Positions 19,201 through 27,774 of a stretch of DNA of 64,000 nt are shown piece by piece. The first letter of the stretch is position 1; each line of letters starts with the position of its first letter. The position numbers and the translations under genes were made by a program. Origin of the DNA: Pseudomonas saxonica (GTDB lineage Bacteria > Pseudomonadota > Gammaproteobacteria > Pseudomonadales > Pseudomonadaceae); contig NZ_VFIO01000006.1 of NCBI RefSeq assembly GCF_007858365.1, positions 234,481-298,480 of the forward strand, written 5' to 3'. The notes under the pieces were generated by a model. That model saw only the letters and a program-made list of their open reading frames with translations. It was not told the DNA's origin and searched no databases.

Positions 19201-22200
19201 CCAGCACTCGGCATCGATAATGTACTGCCGCTGATGAAAGAGGCCCAGCTCCTTATCCAAACAATAATAGCGCGTACAGCCGAAGGCAAAACCCAACACG
19301 ATCTGGCTTACCTGTACGGACGGTTCGGCGAGGTCAAGCTACAACTCAACGCACTGCGCGACTTCACTTCACAACTGACTCCCGACAGCAGTGGACAGCT
19401 GCTTACTAATCGCGAAGTATACGCCTACTACTTGCTTGCTGAAATGAAATCCTATTATTCAGAAGAGGACTATCAACTGTGGGGTAGATTTGCGCCCTAT
19501 AGCAACATCGTATTTAACTATCAGAACACGCAGGGGCAATCACGAACAGCTTCAGCCCCATTGATAGACTTTCTGAATGGAAATATCCAAACCAAACTGG
19601 CGACACTAGGGGCCAATGGCTCATACACTTTCTCGGCAGAGCACGAGGACACTGCGGCGGCTCAACAACTGCGCTCGGGAACAGCCCATTACATTCCTGG
19701 AAACTGGACAAAAACACAAGAACTACAAATAGGGCGCTTCCAATCTCACGCGGGCGTTCCCGTTAGGATGCCCAGCATGACTGATGAAGTGACAGTGAGA
19801 ACTCATCCGAAAAACCCCATGGAGCAATCTACAGGTACTGTCCGGGTAACTAAATTGACGCTCGACGATTACTTTACGCAAAAGTTCGCAAACGCTGAGT
19901 ATGCTGACCCTTACGAAACTGAGGAAGTTATTTGGCCCCAGCACTATACCCCTCTCATGAAAGCATTGCTCAATGCACCCGGCTTCGCCCATAACTATAC
20001 CGCGGGCCAACGGGCAATCGCGGAATTAAATGAACGACTGGAACAACTGAGAGCGCAGAAAATTGAAGCGTACGACAAGAAAATCAAAACGTACTCCGGT
20101 GATGACGTATTAAATAACAGTGAATTAATTACGCAATATAGTTGGCAAGATCTTATATTCGAAAACAATGGAACACCCATTGGGTTCACTGAAAGCGACG
20201 TTATTAATCGCGCCATTGCCAGCGTCGAGGCACGAATCGTCCACTATCAACAACAACGCGATCTACTTTCCAACGCCCCTGATTGGCAGCAAGATTATCA
20301 ATCAGAAATAGAAAAACTCATAAAGACACTGAGCGCACTTCATCAAAAACAGGGCGACAGCGAACGCATTGAAGCCGAAAGCCTAAACGGTGAAGCGCTG
20401 TTTGACAAAGAGGTCGAAGACTTTGCCGCTGAATTGTGGACACAAAAAACATACCAAAACCCTCTTAAAGATCACCCACAGCTCAGTCAATTAACACCTC
20501 AATCGCTTCTCAGTGTTGCCCTCACACAAGGTTCTCAAATAAATCACATCTCTATGCCCTTTAAACGAATACTCGCTGGGGAACACTTACGTTGGGGCGC
20601 ATCAGTCAATTCCTCCACCGTCGAGTGGCCCAGTGGCCTTATGGCCAATGACACGCTATTGAATAAGCTGATCAATGAGTGCACACGGTATCGTAAGTCC
20701 CTCGAGAGAGGACTCGAAACCGAAAATGCTTCCAAACGTATTAATATCCCAACGATCGACACCGCATTGCAGCAAGGCCTTGATAAGATCAAGGCCCAAC
20801 AGTCACCTGCATTGAAAAAACAGGGCCCCATTAATTTAAGTGACACGGTGAATGTCAGATTCTATCCACTACCGAAATATTTTATAAGCAACGTCGAAGT
20901 GCTAACTGACGTGCTAATGAGCGACTCTTTGGTGAACCCTGATTTCAGGCCCGATCCCGCGCTGATCGTTAACCAGACATACACACTTAAACAAGTGATG
21001 GGCAAGGCGCCTGAAGCTAAGTACAGCGGAATGTGGGATTACAATACAATGCAAGTCGATACGGAAGGCAAATACCCCAAAGAATTCATCAAGGCACTAC
21101 GAGAAATAGACTGGCAACGTAAGCTCGAGGCCGATGTCGATAAACTTCGCAACAACCAGCAATTAAAGGATGATTGGCGATTGGTTTTTAGCCCACTCAT
21201 CTCTAAAAAAATTAACGCGACTGCGGGGAGTCGGGTCAATACGATCCAACTTAATAGTGTAGGCGTGCCGGGCGTCTATAAAATTGTCCACCCAAATAGA
21301 AGTATTGAACTTCATTCGATCTTCAACCCAACGGTCTGGAAATTTGACACTTCTCGAGATTTAATTAGGGCGCTGGATACCCTAGACAATAGTACCGAAA
21401 ACAGCACAGAAAACAGCACCGGCAATAGTACCCCTACTCATTCAACCTCGCAGACACGGCCTGATACCGCCCAGCAAAATCACAAATTTTATACATGGCT
21501 AAATGAACACCAGGAAGATTATTATGTAGAAAAAAATACCGGCCGGAATTATATAACTAGCGTGAACCCCAGAGAAACGGAAAATGCCGATCGCGTGGCT
21601 GACCTTGCATTCGATCATCTCATGTCCAGTCTGTATAGCAATATCGACACGTGGTTAAAATCAGATTCTGAATTATACGCCCACCGTGCATTTGAATTCT
21701 TCGAAAAAATCGCTGCGCCATTGATCGGAGTATTAACCTACCCTATTACCGGCCCTATGACATTCCTCATAGCGGCAGGGCTTGCAGCAGTTCCCTTCGG
21801 CGAATTGGCAATCGCTGATACAAAAGAAGAGTTTAGAGAAACTGCCATCAACGCCGCTATCAACGCCGCGTTTGAACTAGGGACGGGAGTGGTGGCGGGC
21901 GGGTTGTCGAAAATTCCCGTGCAAAAAATCATAAAGGTAGCCACTTCGAAAAAAATCAAACCTCCAGTACCCGGAAAATCTGGTCTGCCAACGCCCGCTG
22001 CGCCTCTGCGCCTTGAACCCTATCGTCATTCAGCCGTAGGCAAAATTAACAATATTGAAGCGGGCACAGAGCACTACCTCACCAAGCTCAAAGAAAACAA
22101 TACTATTCTCAATGGCATCGATCAACCAGACGGAAAATGCGCTAATTTGCTCAGTATTGTAGGCCCTCGAATCAGCCAAGCAGACATTGGCATGACGGAT

Positions 22201-25200
22201 ATCAAGTACAGAGGCTTACTTATTTGGAACAATGCGATGGAAATAATTCCCAGCAATCATTTCGTCGTGCTGGGAACTAAAAATGGAGAACGATACGTTT
22301 TCGACCTATCGGCTGCTCAATTCCACAACAAAGGTATGCCCGATCTCGACGGCCCGCTGATTCTCAAAGAGGCTGACTGGGTGCAAAAATACTCAAATGC
22401 CACCACCCGAAAGTTAATAAAATATAAAGACTTTAATGCGCCAGACAGTGCCACAAACTCATTCAGAAGCATGCCGGGTTTATTTTCCCCCAGTGACGTG
22501 ATAGAGGATGGGGTCCTGCTCACTATGCCTCAATGGTACAAAACCCTTACCCACTGGAATCCAAACAGCAACTCACAACCTTTGAGTCAACTCGTTTATG
22601 GCAGTAATGCCGTGAGCGATGCGGCTCAAGCACTTAATGCAAGCACCAGTTCCAATGCCCGCTGGGACTATGCGATTGATGTACTGCGCGACGCTGATGT
22701 GCTCACTGCCACTCAGGCGCGAAAACTGACTGAAGGTTTAATAGAGGCTTCCAATAACAGAGGGTTAGGGAATTCCGGACGCATAGATAATCTGCTGTCA
22801 GACATCCGCACTGTAAATACAGCAGAGGGGCTTTTGCGTATCAAAAAAGGTGAGTTAGTGGTGTTTATGCAGGCTAACTCCGGTGCGCCCGCCGCAGAAC
22901 TTCAACCTGTACATATCGTAACGTGCTTGGGCAACGGGCGGTTCGCCGGCGCGCAAAACAGCATAATCGACCCGGCACTAGGAGATCAAAAAGGCATTAT
23001 AAATGCAGAACAATTCGGGGCCATTGGTTCGGCTGGTTTAACCCGCGCAGGGAGTGCACCCGGCGCACCAACGTTAGAGATCAAGGCAGGATTTCCAATG
23101 GGTTATAGATCACCTTATGCACCATCGCTTACAGAAGCGGCAGCTACCGCTGCTCGAATTGTCGACACAGATATATCAAGCGCGCAATACGTTAGCCGAA
23201 CGCTTGAACTGTCAGGCGATCTGGCTTACGAGCAAGGGCAGGCGTTCAAAAATGCAGCCGCCGATTTAGCGAACCCATCCATTCAAGGCAGTAGAATAAC
23301 CCTCGATAAAATAATGAATAACCCGCAAAAACTGACGAGCTTACAGGCATTAAAATCCGTTCCAAAAGGCTATATTATGGCTGCAACTTCGAGCGACTCC
23401 TACGCCAGCCACCTAATGCTAAGTCTCGGAAATGAAAAGTTCGCCACCTCTGGCCTGAGCACGCTGAGCCCTGATTTACCCCATGCAAACACTATCGTAA
23501 CAGCTGAGCAACTCTACAGGTCGATGCAAGAAGGGAAGCTGGGCGGACTGGATTTACAATCGGGGGCCGTCAATTTGAATAATTTTAGAGCTGAGGCATT
23601 GCGAGTCGGCACTGCCCCTTCCTCACCATCAAAAAATCCTGCACAGTCCCCCTTCTCATCGAACTCAATTGCGCGGACCACAATTGTAAAGTTTCTGTTT
23701 AATAACCGTGAATACCAAATAGCCGTGACACAGTTGAATAACAATACAACGCTTTATTCAGTGGTTAATGATCCGGGAGTTGCAGTTTCTGTCAGCAGCC
23801 ACGCTGAGTACACACCCAGGAGCCCTACCATGAAGGCTCCGACAGACATGAGCCTGGCGTTTCTGAGTCCACATAACAGGGCACTTCAAAATACTGGCGG
23901 CACCGGATTTTTTAATGTTCAAAGTGGCATGAACCCTCACTCAATTGTCTCCGATGGAGGGCGCACGGTTGTTTTCAGTCCTTATAAAGCGTCCGATTCT
24001 GCGCTGAAACCCCTCGTTCCACATACCCATAACACTTTCTTGTATGACGCTACGGGCTCAACGAAACCGGGTGAAATTATGGATTACTCCTTGAGCCATT
24101 TCCCTCAAGAAAAGCCTCAAGACATTATGGCCAATATTGCCTTGAATCGGGAACTCTTGTTACTGAATACCCCTAATATCAAAAAGACTGACTATCTCAC
24201 CGTTGACCCATCGTCTAAACCCGTTTTGTTTTCGAGTGTCATTACAGAACTGCGGCAGTTACCCGTACCACCGCAAACAGTAACGGCTGTATTTTGTAGA
24301 TCTCGTCGCCCCTCAACCACCTATTCGTACAACCCTATGGGTCAGAACAGTGGTGCTTCGTACGTCCTTAAAGGCCATCAAAATACGTACGACATAACGG
24401 GGTCGGAACCTAAATTGGTATCTCGAGTTTTAGTCACCTTGTCTCGGGTGGACACGTCTTTAAGCATCGATGAATCGAACCGCAACCGCGCCGCACAACA
24501 AGCGGCTAATGAGCGAGACACTACAATCATCGCCGGGCCCTTGATAAAGGATATATGGCAGAAAAAAGACATGTGGTTAAATGGCCTTGCTTTTTCTCAA
24601 TTTGAGGCTCTGGATGATTCCGGAAGCATGCAGTTGGCCGACACTGCCTCAAACTTCATGACCCTCACTGCTAAAGACCCTATTGCCGCGGACCGCTGGT
24701 CACTTGAATGGTCAATTAATACCGGGCCACCCCAGGACCGCAAGGGCCGTAAGGTACATTCCACAATGGAGGGTGTGCTGGACAACCTAGGTGCAATACT
24801 GACCGCCCTCACTGCGGGCAATTGCACCTATAAGATTTCCACAGGTAACCAGAACCGGATCCTTGCTACAGGCTCAATCATCGATAAGGCATCTCTGGTA
24901 TGGACGGGGAATTTGCAATATGGGGTTCTTAACTTGGGCATCCCTTCTGAGAATGGGATTTATGATCATAAGCTGCGTTCTTTAAAAGGTGAGAAGCTGA
25001 TAGATTATTTCGGCATGTACATGTCTGCAAAAAACTTTGCTACCGGATACAATCCCACAGCGTTGGACATCGTGCACTTTCTGCTTAAATATCATGCCAT
25101 CAAACACCCTGAGGGTTTAAAGTCCCCCGTCAGCCGCAGAAAAATAGAGGCGAAATTTTATGAGCTGTCCATAAGTCAACCGATCGCTGAAGTACTCGCC

Positions 25201-25923
25201 TACATGCTGACGGCCAATGAGAGCAGTATCACCATTGCTCCCGGCTCATCTCCCTTCTCCGGCAAAGAAATTTCAATCTTTTTGCGCACCCTGACGGAGA
25301 GTGTATTCAACACATTGAAGTTCGTCGTTAACGATGATGGCTTGCACCGCTTATCCATGGCAGGCCGTTTTGAATCAGACAAAAACAGATTGATAAACAC
25401 ATGCAACGTACGCCCGGAACTGGCTGCATGGTTAATAGCTATCCGCTATATGGATGCAGATATTGACAACATTCTTGGCCGAGTGAAGCTTGGCTACAAA
25501 GCCACTACCATTATCGACAATAAAGCCAAGCATTTTGATGAGATAGGAATGATCATTGCCGCAACAGATGCAAACGGTGGTGTCACCACACTCACACGTG
25601 ACAACCGCGCCAAGGTAAGCCTGTACAATGGCGACGTTCTTGTTTTTGAAAAAATCTATGAAATACCACCCCGCTTTCGCGGCTCCATGATGTCACGTTA
25701 CATCGCCAATGCAATCAACGTAGACATGAACAAGATAGAGTTTAACAACGCCGCTCTACGCCCATCGAGCATCGTTGCCGGTCAGTTCAAGACATATGAT
25801 ATCAACGGGGGCAAAAAAGTTTACGGAGTTGTTCCAAGCTATGAGCCAGCAATTTATATCTATAGCGATCTCAACCAAATAAATCCGGGCAACGATTTCA
25901 GAGTGCAGGTGGTTTTCTTGTAA
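16258..25923 (+). CDS. Giant putative toxin with PMT-C3-like (Tox-PLDMTX) deamidase domain
   Basis: A single uninterrupted 3221-residue protein without a signal peptide. Residues 1-750 are mostly helical with no known domain. Hydrophobic segments lie at about 763-783 and 847-866, and again at about 1818-1850 and 1865-1885. A low-complexity NST(E/G) linker is at 1711-1724. Residues about 1930-2070 resemble the catalytic domain of Pasteurella multocida toxin and Salmonella SseI: GKCANLLS (Cys1961), SNHFVVLG (His2001) and RYVFDLSAAQF (Asp2016), with PMT's 40- and 15-residue triad spacing. Similar segments without the cysteine recur around His2219 and His2385. The last 750 residues are unrecognised. 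PMT-type enzymes deamidate a glutamine in host G proteins; that this one does is inference. Base composition is host-like up to about codon 725 and clearly more A+T-rich after. AGGT lies about 9 bases before the ATG. No secretion genes lie nearby. Confidence 0.8.
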   Translation: MEKLALEKPVDSHAQPVTAPMADSARQNIQGGPEPLHLLTRNHTASSDLTAPVAMIGQPMIQAMLEHVGQTLLDWCWKAFEQRYADQLTNLQIARALSSQLLDPQLSLTAKCTALLNVLENSSFIGATIRPYLDVARHLKTILSGLQQPGSGVIKRGIDTLSNLVALLDLPAAQQMAGKDTLSPVRDLLIGALGWAQTLQRLSNASWDSPQAFADSLLQSGALPPWVTEIVEQGQRLYETLSRQLTAIKHKGEQLQRLRGLLDQFNQATGTQAKFAALLTLLLDEQMLGLIEQYAPAAMGDSLKVYSLLKHAIQDGGEQDTTGLRTTLLSMEHITSQPFIDRLGSEAGAVGQMMAEPLRNVRAALRGSASQEAAFNLLLGLSDPKKTWTDFVLESSREILLLPQVQDLGASFASRFAWQAQAIRALYAVLDDTFWAHYKTAAWAELPALISDTALRDTQNQQSQLALALAAASGIPGEHIQTVFTEVSKVCRSWGNDSWAEFLPKVTGSIENLLAVLVKHGQLLPTYVQTLLDIGLWAAKGISRLLMLHAVWKAKADDEVLGEATLALIRKAIEEYAGDNAAWAFDKAVIWLPMLPPLYKVLGNLEPIKEGQRVQWLANVLMRLYSLPEAQTNKDVIWVREQIEAKAEQWLGNIPAALLGNAIVEEIQSKPGFDLTPMFTRAVQLQGLASYMADCFDSLTNTLQGVDVMSGIQAALNPAGVQISGRQRPAYLRDLTTFYAVLPDSYPQQPISTTTQNIAPKLWGTGAGATFLGGILFTYFAYKNFRKGNQTPPQTEVEMDSLMGGANNVQNVENSESIATEEQRLNESPYKPTSVLLKQKSSHWKKTGALTAMASLMFGASAYSLWKTQSALADNTVREKINRLEALEVKAREDFYAGNTHTLSDDLTQFLETLSTFESFDDVTVPPTTNAAPEMASNMPRPPHKAYQQQSAQNALPDPAAYNDSLKTSARVRRSTPEGLNPALGIDNVLPLMKEAQLLIQTIIARTAEGKTQHDLAYLYGRFGEVKLQLNALRDFTSQLTPDSSGQLLTNREVYAYYLLAEMKSYYSEEDYQLWGRFAPYSNIVFNYQNTQGQSRTASAPLIDFLNGNIQTKLATLGANGSYTFSAEHEDTAAAQQLRSGTAHYIPGNWTKTQELQIGRFQSHAGVPVRMPSMTDEVTVRTHPKNPMEQSTGTVRVTKLTLDDYFTQKFANAEYADPYETEEVIWPQHYTPLMKALLNAPGFAHNYTAGQRAIAELNERLEQLRAQKIEAYDKKIKTYSGDDVLNNSELITQYSWQDLIFENNGTPIGFTESDVINRAIASVEARIVHYQQQRDLLSNAPDWQQDYQSEIEKLIKTLSALHQKQGDSERIEAESLNGEALFDKEVEDFAAELWTQKTYQNPLKDHPQLSQLTPQSLLSVALTQGSQINHISMPFKRILAGEHLRWGASVNSSTVEWPSGLMANDTLLNKLINECTRYRKSLERGLETENASKRINIPTIDTALQQGLDKIKAQQSPALKKQGPINLSDTVNVRFYPLPKYFISNVEVLTDVLMSDSLVNPDFRPDPALIVNQTYTLKQVMGKAPEAKYSGMWDYNTMQVDTEGKYPKEFIKALREIDWQRKLEADVDKLRNNQQLKDDWRLVFSPLISKKINATAGSRVNTIQLNSVGVPGVYKIVHPNRSIELHSIFNPTVWKFDTSRDLIRALDTLDNSTENSTENSTGNSTPTHSTSQTRPDTAQQNHKFYTWLNEHQEDYYVEKNTGRNYITSVNPRETENADRVADLAFDHLMSSLYSNIDTWLKSDSELYAHRAFEFFEKIAAPLIGVLTYPITGPMTFLIAAGLAAVPFGELAIADTKEEFRETAINAAINAAFELGTGVVAGGLSKIPVQKIIKVATSKKIKPPVPGKSGLPTPAAPLRLEPYRHSAVGKINNIEAGTEHYLTKLKENNTILNGIDQPDGKCANLLSIVGPRISQADIGMTDIKYRGLLIWNNAMEIIPSNHFVVLGTKNGERYVFDLSAAQFHNKGMPDLDGPLILKEADWVQKYSNATTRKLIKYKDFNAPDSATNSFRSMPGLFSPSDVIEDGVLLTMPQWYKTLTHWNPNSNSQPLSQLVYGSNAVSDAAQALNASTSSNARWDYAIDVLRDADVLTATQARKLTEGLIEASNNRGLGNSGRIDNLLSDIRTVNTAEGLLRIKKGELVVFMQANSGAPAAELQPVHIVTCLGNGRFAGAQNSIIDPALGDQKGIINAEQFGAIGSAGLTRAGSAPGAPTLEIKAGFPMGYRSPYAPSLTEAAATAARIVDTDISSAQYVSRTLELSGDLAYEQGQAFKNAAADLANPSIQGSRITLDKIMNNPQKLTSLQALKSVPKGYIMAATSSDSYASHLMLSLGNEKFATSGLSTLSPDLPHANTIVTAEQLYRSMQEGKLGGLDLQSGAVNLNNFRAEALRVGTAPSSPSKNPAQSPFSSNSIARTTIVKFLFNNREYQIAVTQLNNNTTLYSVVNDPGVAVSVSSHAEYTPRSPTMKAPTDMSLAFLSPHNRALQNTGGTGFFNVQSGMNPHSIVSDGGRTVVFSPYKASDSALKPLVPHTHNTFLYDATGSTKPGEIMDYSLSHFPQEKPQDIMANIALNRELLLLNTPNIKKTDYLTVDPSSKPVLFSSVITELRQLPVPPQTVTAVFCRSRRPSTTYSYNPMGQNSGASYVLKGHQNTYDITGSEPKLVSRVLVTLSRVDTSLSIDESNRNRAAQQAANERDTTIIAGPLIKDIWQKKDMWLNGLAFSQFEALDDSGSMQLADTASNFMTLTAKDPIAADRWSLEWSINTGPPQDRKGRKVHSTMEGVLDNLGAILTALTAGNCTYKISTGNQNRILATGSIIDKASLVWTGNLQYGVLNLGIPSENGIYDHKLRSLKGEKLIDYFGMYMSAKNFATGYNPTALDIVHFLLKYHAIKHPEGLKSPVSRRKIEAKFYELSISQPIAEVLAYMLTANESSITIAPGSSPFSGKEISIFLRTLTESVFNTLKFVVNDDGLHRLSMAGRFESDKNRLINTCNVRPELAAWLIAIRYMDADIDNILGRVKLGYKATTIIDNKAKHFDEIGMIIAATDANGGVTTLTRDNRAKVSLYNGDVLVFEKIYEIPPRFRGSMMSRYIANAINVDMNKIEFNNAALRPSSIVAGQFKTYDINGGKKVYGVVPSYEPAIYIYSDLNQINPGNDFRVQVVFL

Positions 25924-26077
25924 CGCCGCAGGCAGGCGGATGATCTGCAGTCAGCTACTCCATGCCCTCTCCCTCGGCAATTTTATCGACGAAGCCAGCA
26001 CCCGTTTTCAACAATGTCTTGTCTTGCGCCCAATAATTCTTTATAAGCCCGGTTTTCAAACCAAATAGAGTCAACAC

Positions 26078-26419
26078 ATGAGTACCGGATTCACCGAGGA
26101 CGAAATGCGCAGAGCACTGGGCCTTGATCTACCTGCTGCGGCCCCTTCTGCACCTGCCCCTGTCCCGGCTGCCCCACCTGCACCCACCGTCGAGACACCT
26201 GTCATCGCCAAAGCCGCACCTCGTGCACCGGTAAAACGCCGCGGCCCTGTGCTGCGCGTCAGTATGCAGGTCAGTAAAGTGTTCGACGGCGAAGAAACCC
26301 TGTTCGTGCACGACTCCAAATTGTTAAGCCGCTTTGATGCCGAGCAGGAAGCCAAAAAGGCGCTGGCCAAAGCCGGTTATAAATACTTTGTGGTCGACTC
26401 TATCGTTCAGGTTGACTGA
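26078..26419 (+). CDS. Conserved hypothetical protein with Ala/Pro-rich linker
   Basis: 113 residues in three parts: an N-terminal helix (MSTGFTEDEMRRALGLD), a Pro/Ala-rich linker at about 18-50, and a C-terminal basic-to-mixed domain (RRGPVLRVSMQVSKVFDG, then AKKALAKAGYKYFVVDS). I do not recognise the family. It lies 154 bases after the giant toxin gene on the same strand, but its composition is that of the host chromosome and it begins a run of ordinary genes, so it is not an obvious immunity protein. Confidence 0.6.
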   Translation: MSTGFTEDEMRRALGLDLPAAAPSAPAPVPAAPPAPTVETPVIAKAAPRAPVKRRGPVLRVSMQVSKVFDGEETLFVHDSKLLSRFDAEQEAKKALAKAGYKYFVVDSIVQVD

Positions 26420-26472
26420 TCGACGCCCACCCGACTCTGCTTTTATGACAGGCAGCGCCAAGGAAACCGCCC

Positions 26473-27027
26473 ATGCAAAATCTCCCCCTGAACGCCGCTG
26501 AATTCGACCTCATCGACGAAACCCTGCTCAAATACGGCGACGACAATTCTGTGCTCAACGCGTGTGAGCTTGACGGCTACTTCACCGCGTTGGTTTCAAG
26601 CCCGACACAGTTGGACATTGCCCAATGGTTCCCGGGAATCTGGGGTGGACAGAACCCAGACTGGCAAACCACAGACGATGCCAAGCAACTGATTGAGTTG
26701 AGCGTGCGCCATATCAACACTCTGGCCCGCCAGTTGGCTGAACACCGCAGTGCCTTTACCCCGCGTTTTGAACAAACCGAGCATTTGGGGCAAACCGTCA
26801 CACTCGCTGAAGAATGGTGCTTCGGCTACTTGCGTGGTGTCGCGGTGGCCAACTGGTCACCCCTGCCCGCAGAACAGGCGGCACTGTTGCAAGCCATCAG
26901 CGACTGCGCCGAGCAGGACAATTTTGAATTGCCGCATGACTTGGATGTGGCCGCTCACCAGCAACGGGTTGCAGCCCTGGCACCGGCTGCACTGGCGCTG
27001 CACAGCTTTTGGATGAGCCAGCGCTAA
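26473..27027 (+). CDS. UPF0149 (YecA/YgfB) family protein
   Basis: 184 residues with the family segments LDGYFTALVSSPTQL, QWFPGIWGG and EEWCFGYLRGVAVANW. Members are small, mostly helical, cytoplasmic proteins; some carry a C-terminal SEC-C metal motif, which is missing here. Function is not established from the sequence. The stop codon abuts the ATG of the acetyltransferase-like gene, suggesting an operon. Confidence 0.78.
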   Translation: MQNLPLNAAEFDLIDETLLKYGDDNSVLNACELDGYFTALVSSPTQLDIAQWFPGIWGGQNPDWQTTDDAKQLIELSVRHINTLARQLAEHRSAFTPRFEQTEHLGQTVTLAEEWCFGYLRGVAVANWSPLPAEQAALLQAISDCAEQDNFELPHDLDVAAHQQRVAALAPAALALHSFWMSQR

Positions 27028-27708
27028 ATGAGCACCCTTACCCACTTCAATACGCCACCGGGCGAGGCGATCAACAGTCAGATCCTGCAACTGGTGGTCG
27101 ATCACCTCACCGACATCAGTGCGATGGAAATTGCGCCGAGCAATCTGCTCTACAGCATCTACCAATATGCCATCGGCTTTGAAGTGCATCTGTATCTGCA
27201 AGCGCTCGGCGGGGCCAAGGGCATCGCGGTCGAGCTGATTGTCGCCACCGACGAACACGACCCCGACACCGTGACCGGCTTTGCCCTGTACTTACCGGTC
27301 AAGGACGATCCACACGCCTGCGGCATTGCCTACATGGCCGAGCGCGCCAGCCACCGACACCTGGGTGTCCTTCAGGCACTGGTCAACGACGTCGTGCGCC
27401 GTTACCCGCACACTGAACTGACGTGTAGCGTAAGCAAAGTCGGCGCTTTCGAAGCCATGGGTTTTCAAGTCATCGGCAGTCGCGGCCCGCAAGTATTGAT
27501 GAACACCCTCGACCACAGCAGCGACGGCTTGATGGGCGTCCTCGATGTCGCGCCGATCTACAGTTCGACCGAAGTGCGGCAGATTCATACGTACCTGCTG
27601 CAACGCAACGGCAAAAAAGCCATGCTCGATGCCGAAAAGAAACGTGATCGGCAAATTGATCAGCTGACCGCCAAGGCCAAAGCCTTTGTGGCCGAGCGTC
27701 AAGGCTAA
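27028..27708 (+). CDS. GNAT-like acetyltransferase domain protein
   Basis: 226 residues. The central part (about 55-155) has the strand-helix order of a GNAT fold, including GFALYLPVKDDPHACGIAYM, then ASHRHLGVLQALVNDV (position of the acetyl-CoA loop) and VSKVGAFEAMGFQVIG near the end of the fold. The C-terminal 40 residues are a charged helix (KKAMLDAEKKRDRQIDQLTA). Substrate unknown. It starts at the base after the stop of the UPF0149 gene. Confidence 0.6.
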   Translation: MSTLTHFNTPPGEAINSQILQLVVDHLTDISAMEIAPSNLLYSIYQYAIGFEVHLYLQALGGAKGIAVELIVATDEHDPDTVTGFALYLPVKDDPHACGIAYMAERASHRHLGVLQALVNDVVRRYPHTELTCSVSKVGAFEAMGFQVIGSRGPQVLMNTLDHSSDGLMGVLDVAPIYSSTEVRQIHTYLLQRNGKKAMLDAEKKRDRQIDQLTAKAKAFVAERQG

Positions 27709-27774
27709 AAAGCCCTTGCCCCTGCCAGGGTGAAATAACGCATGATAGGCGCCTTGCTTCAAAAGGACTCTTTT

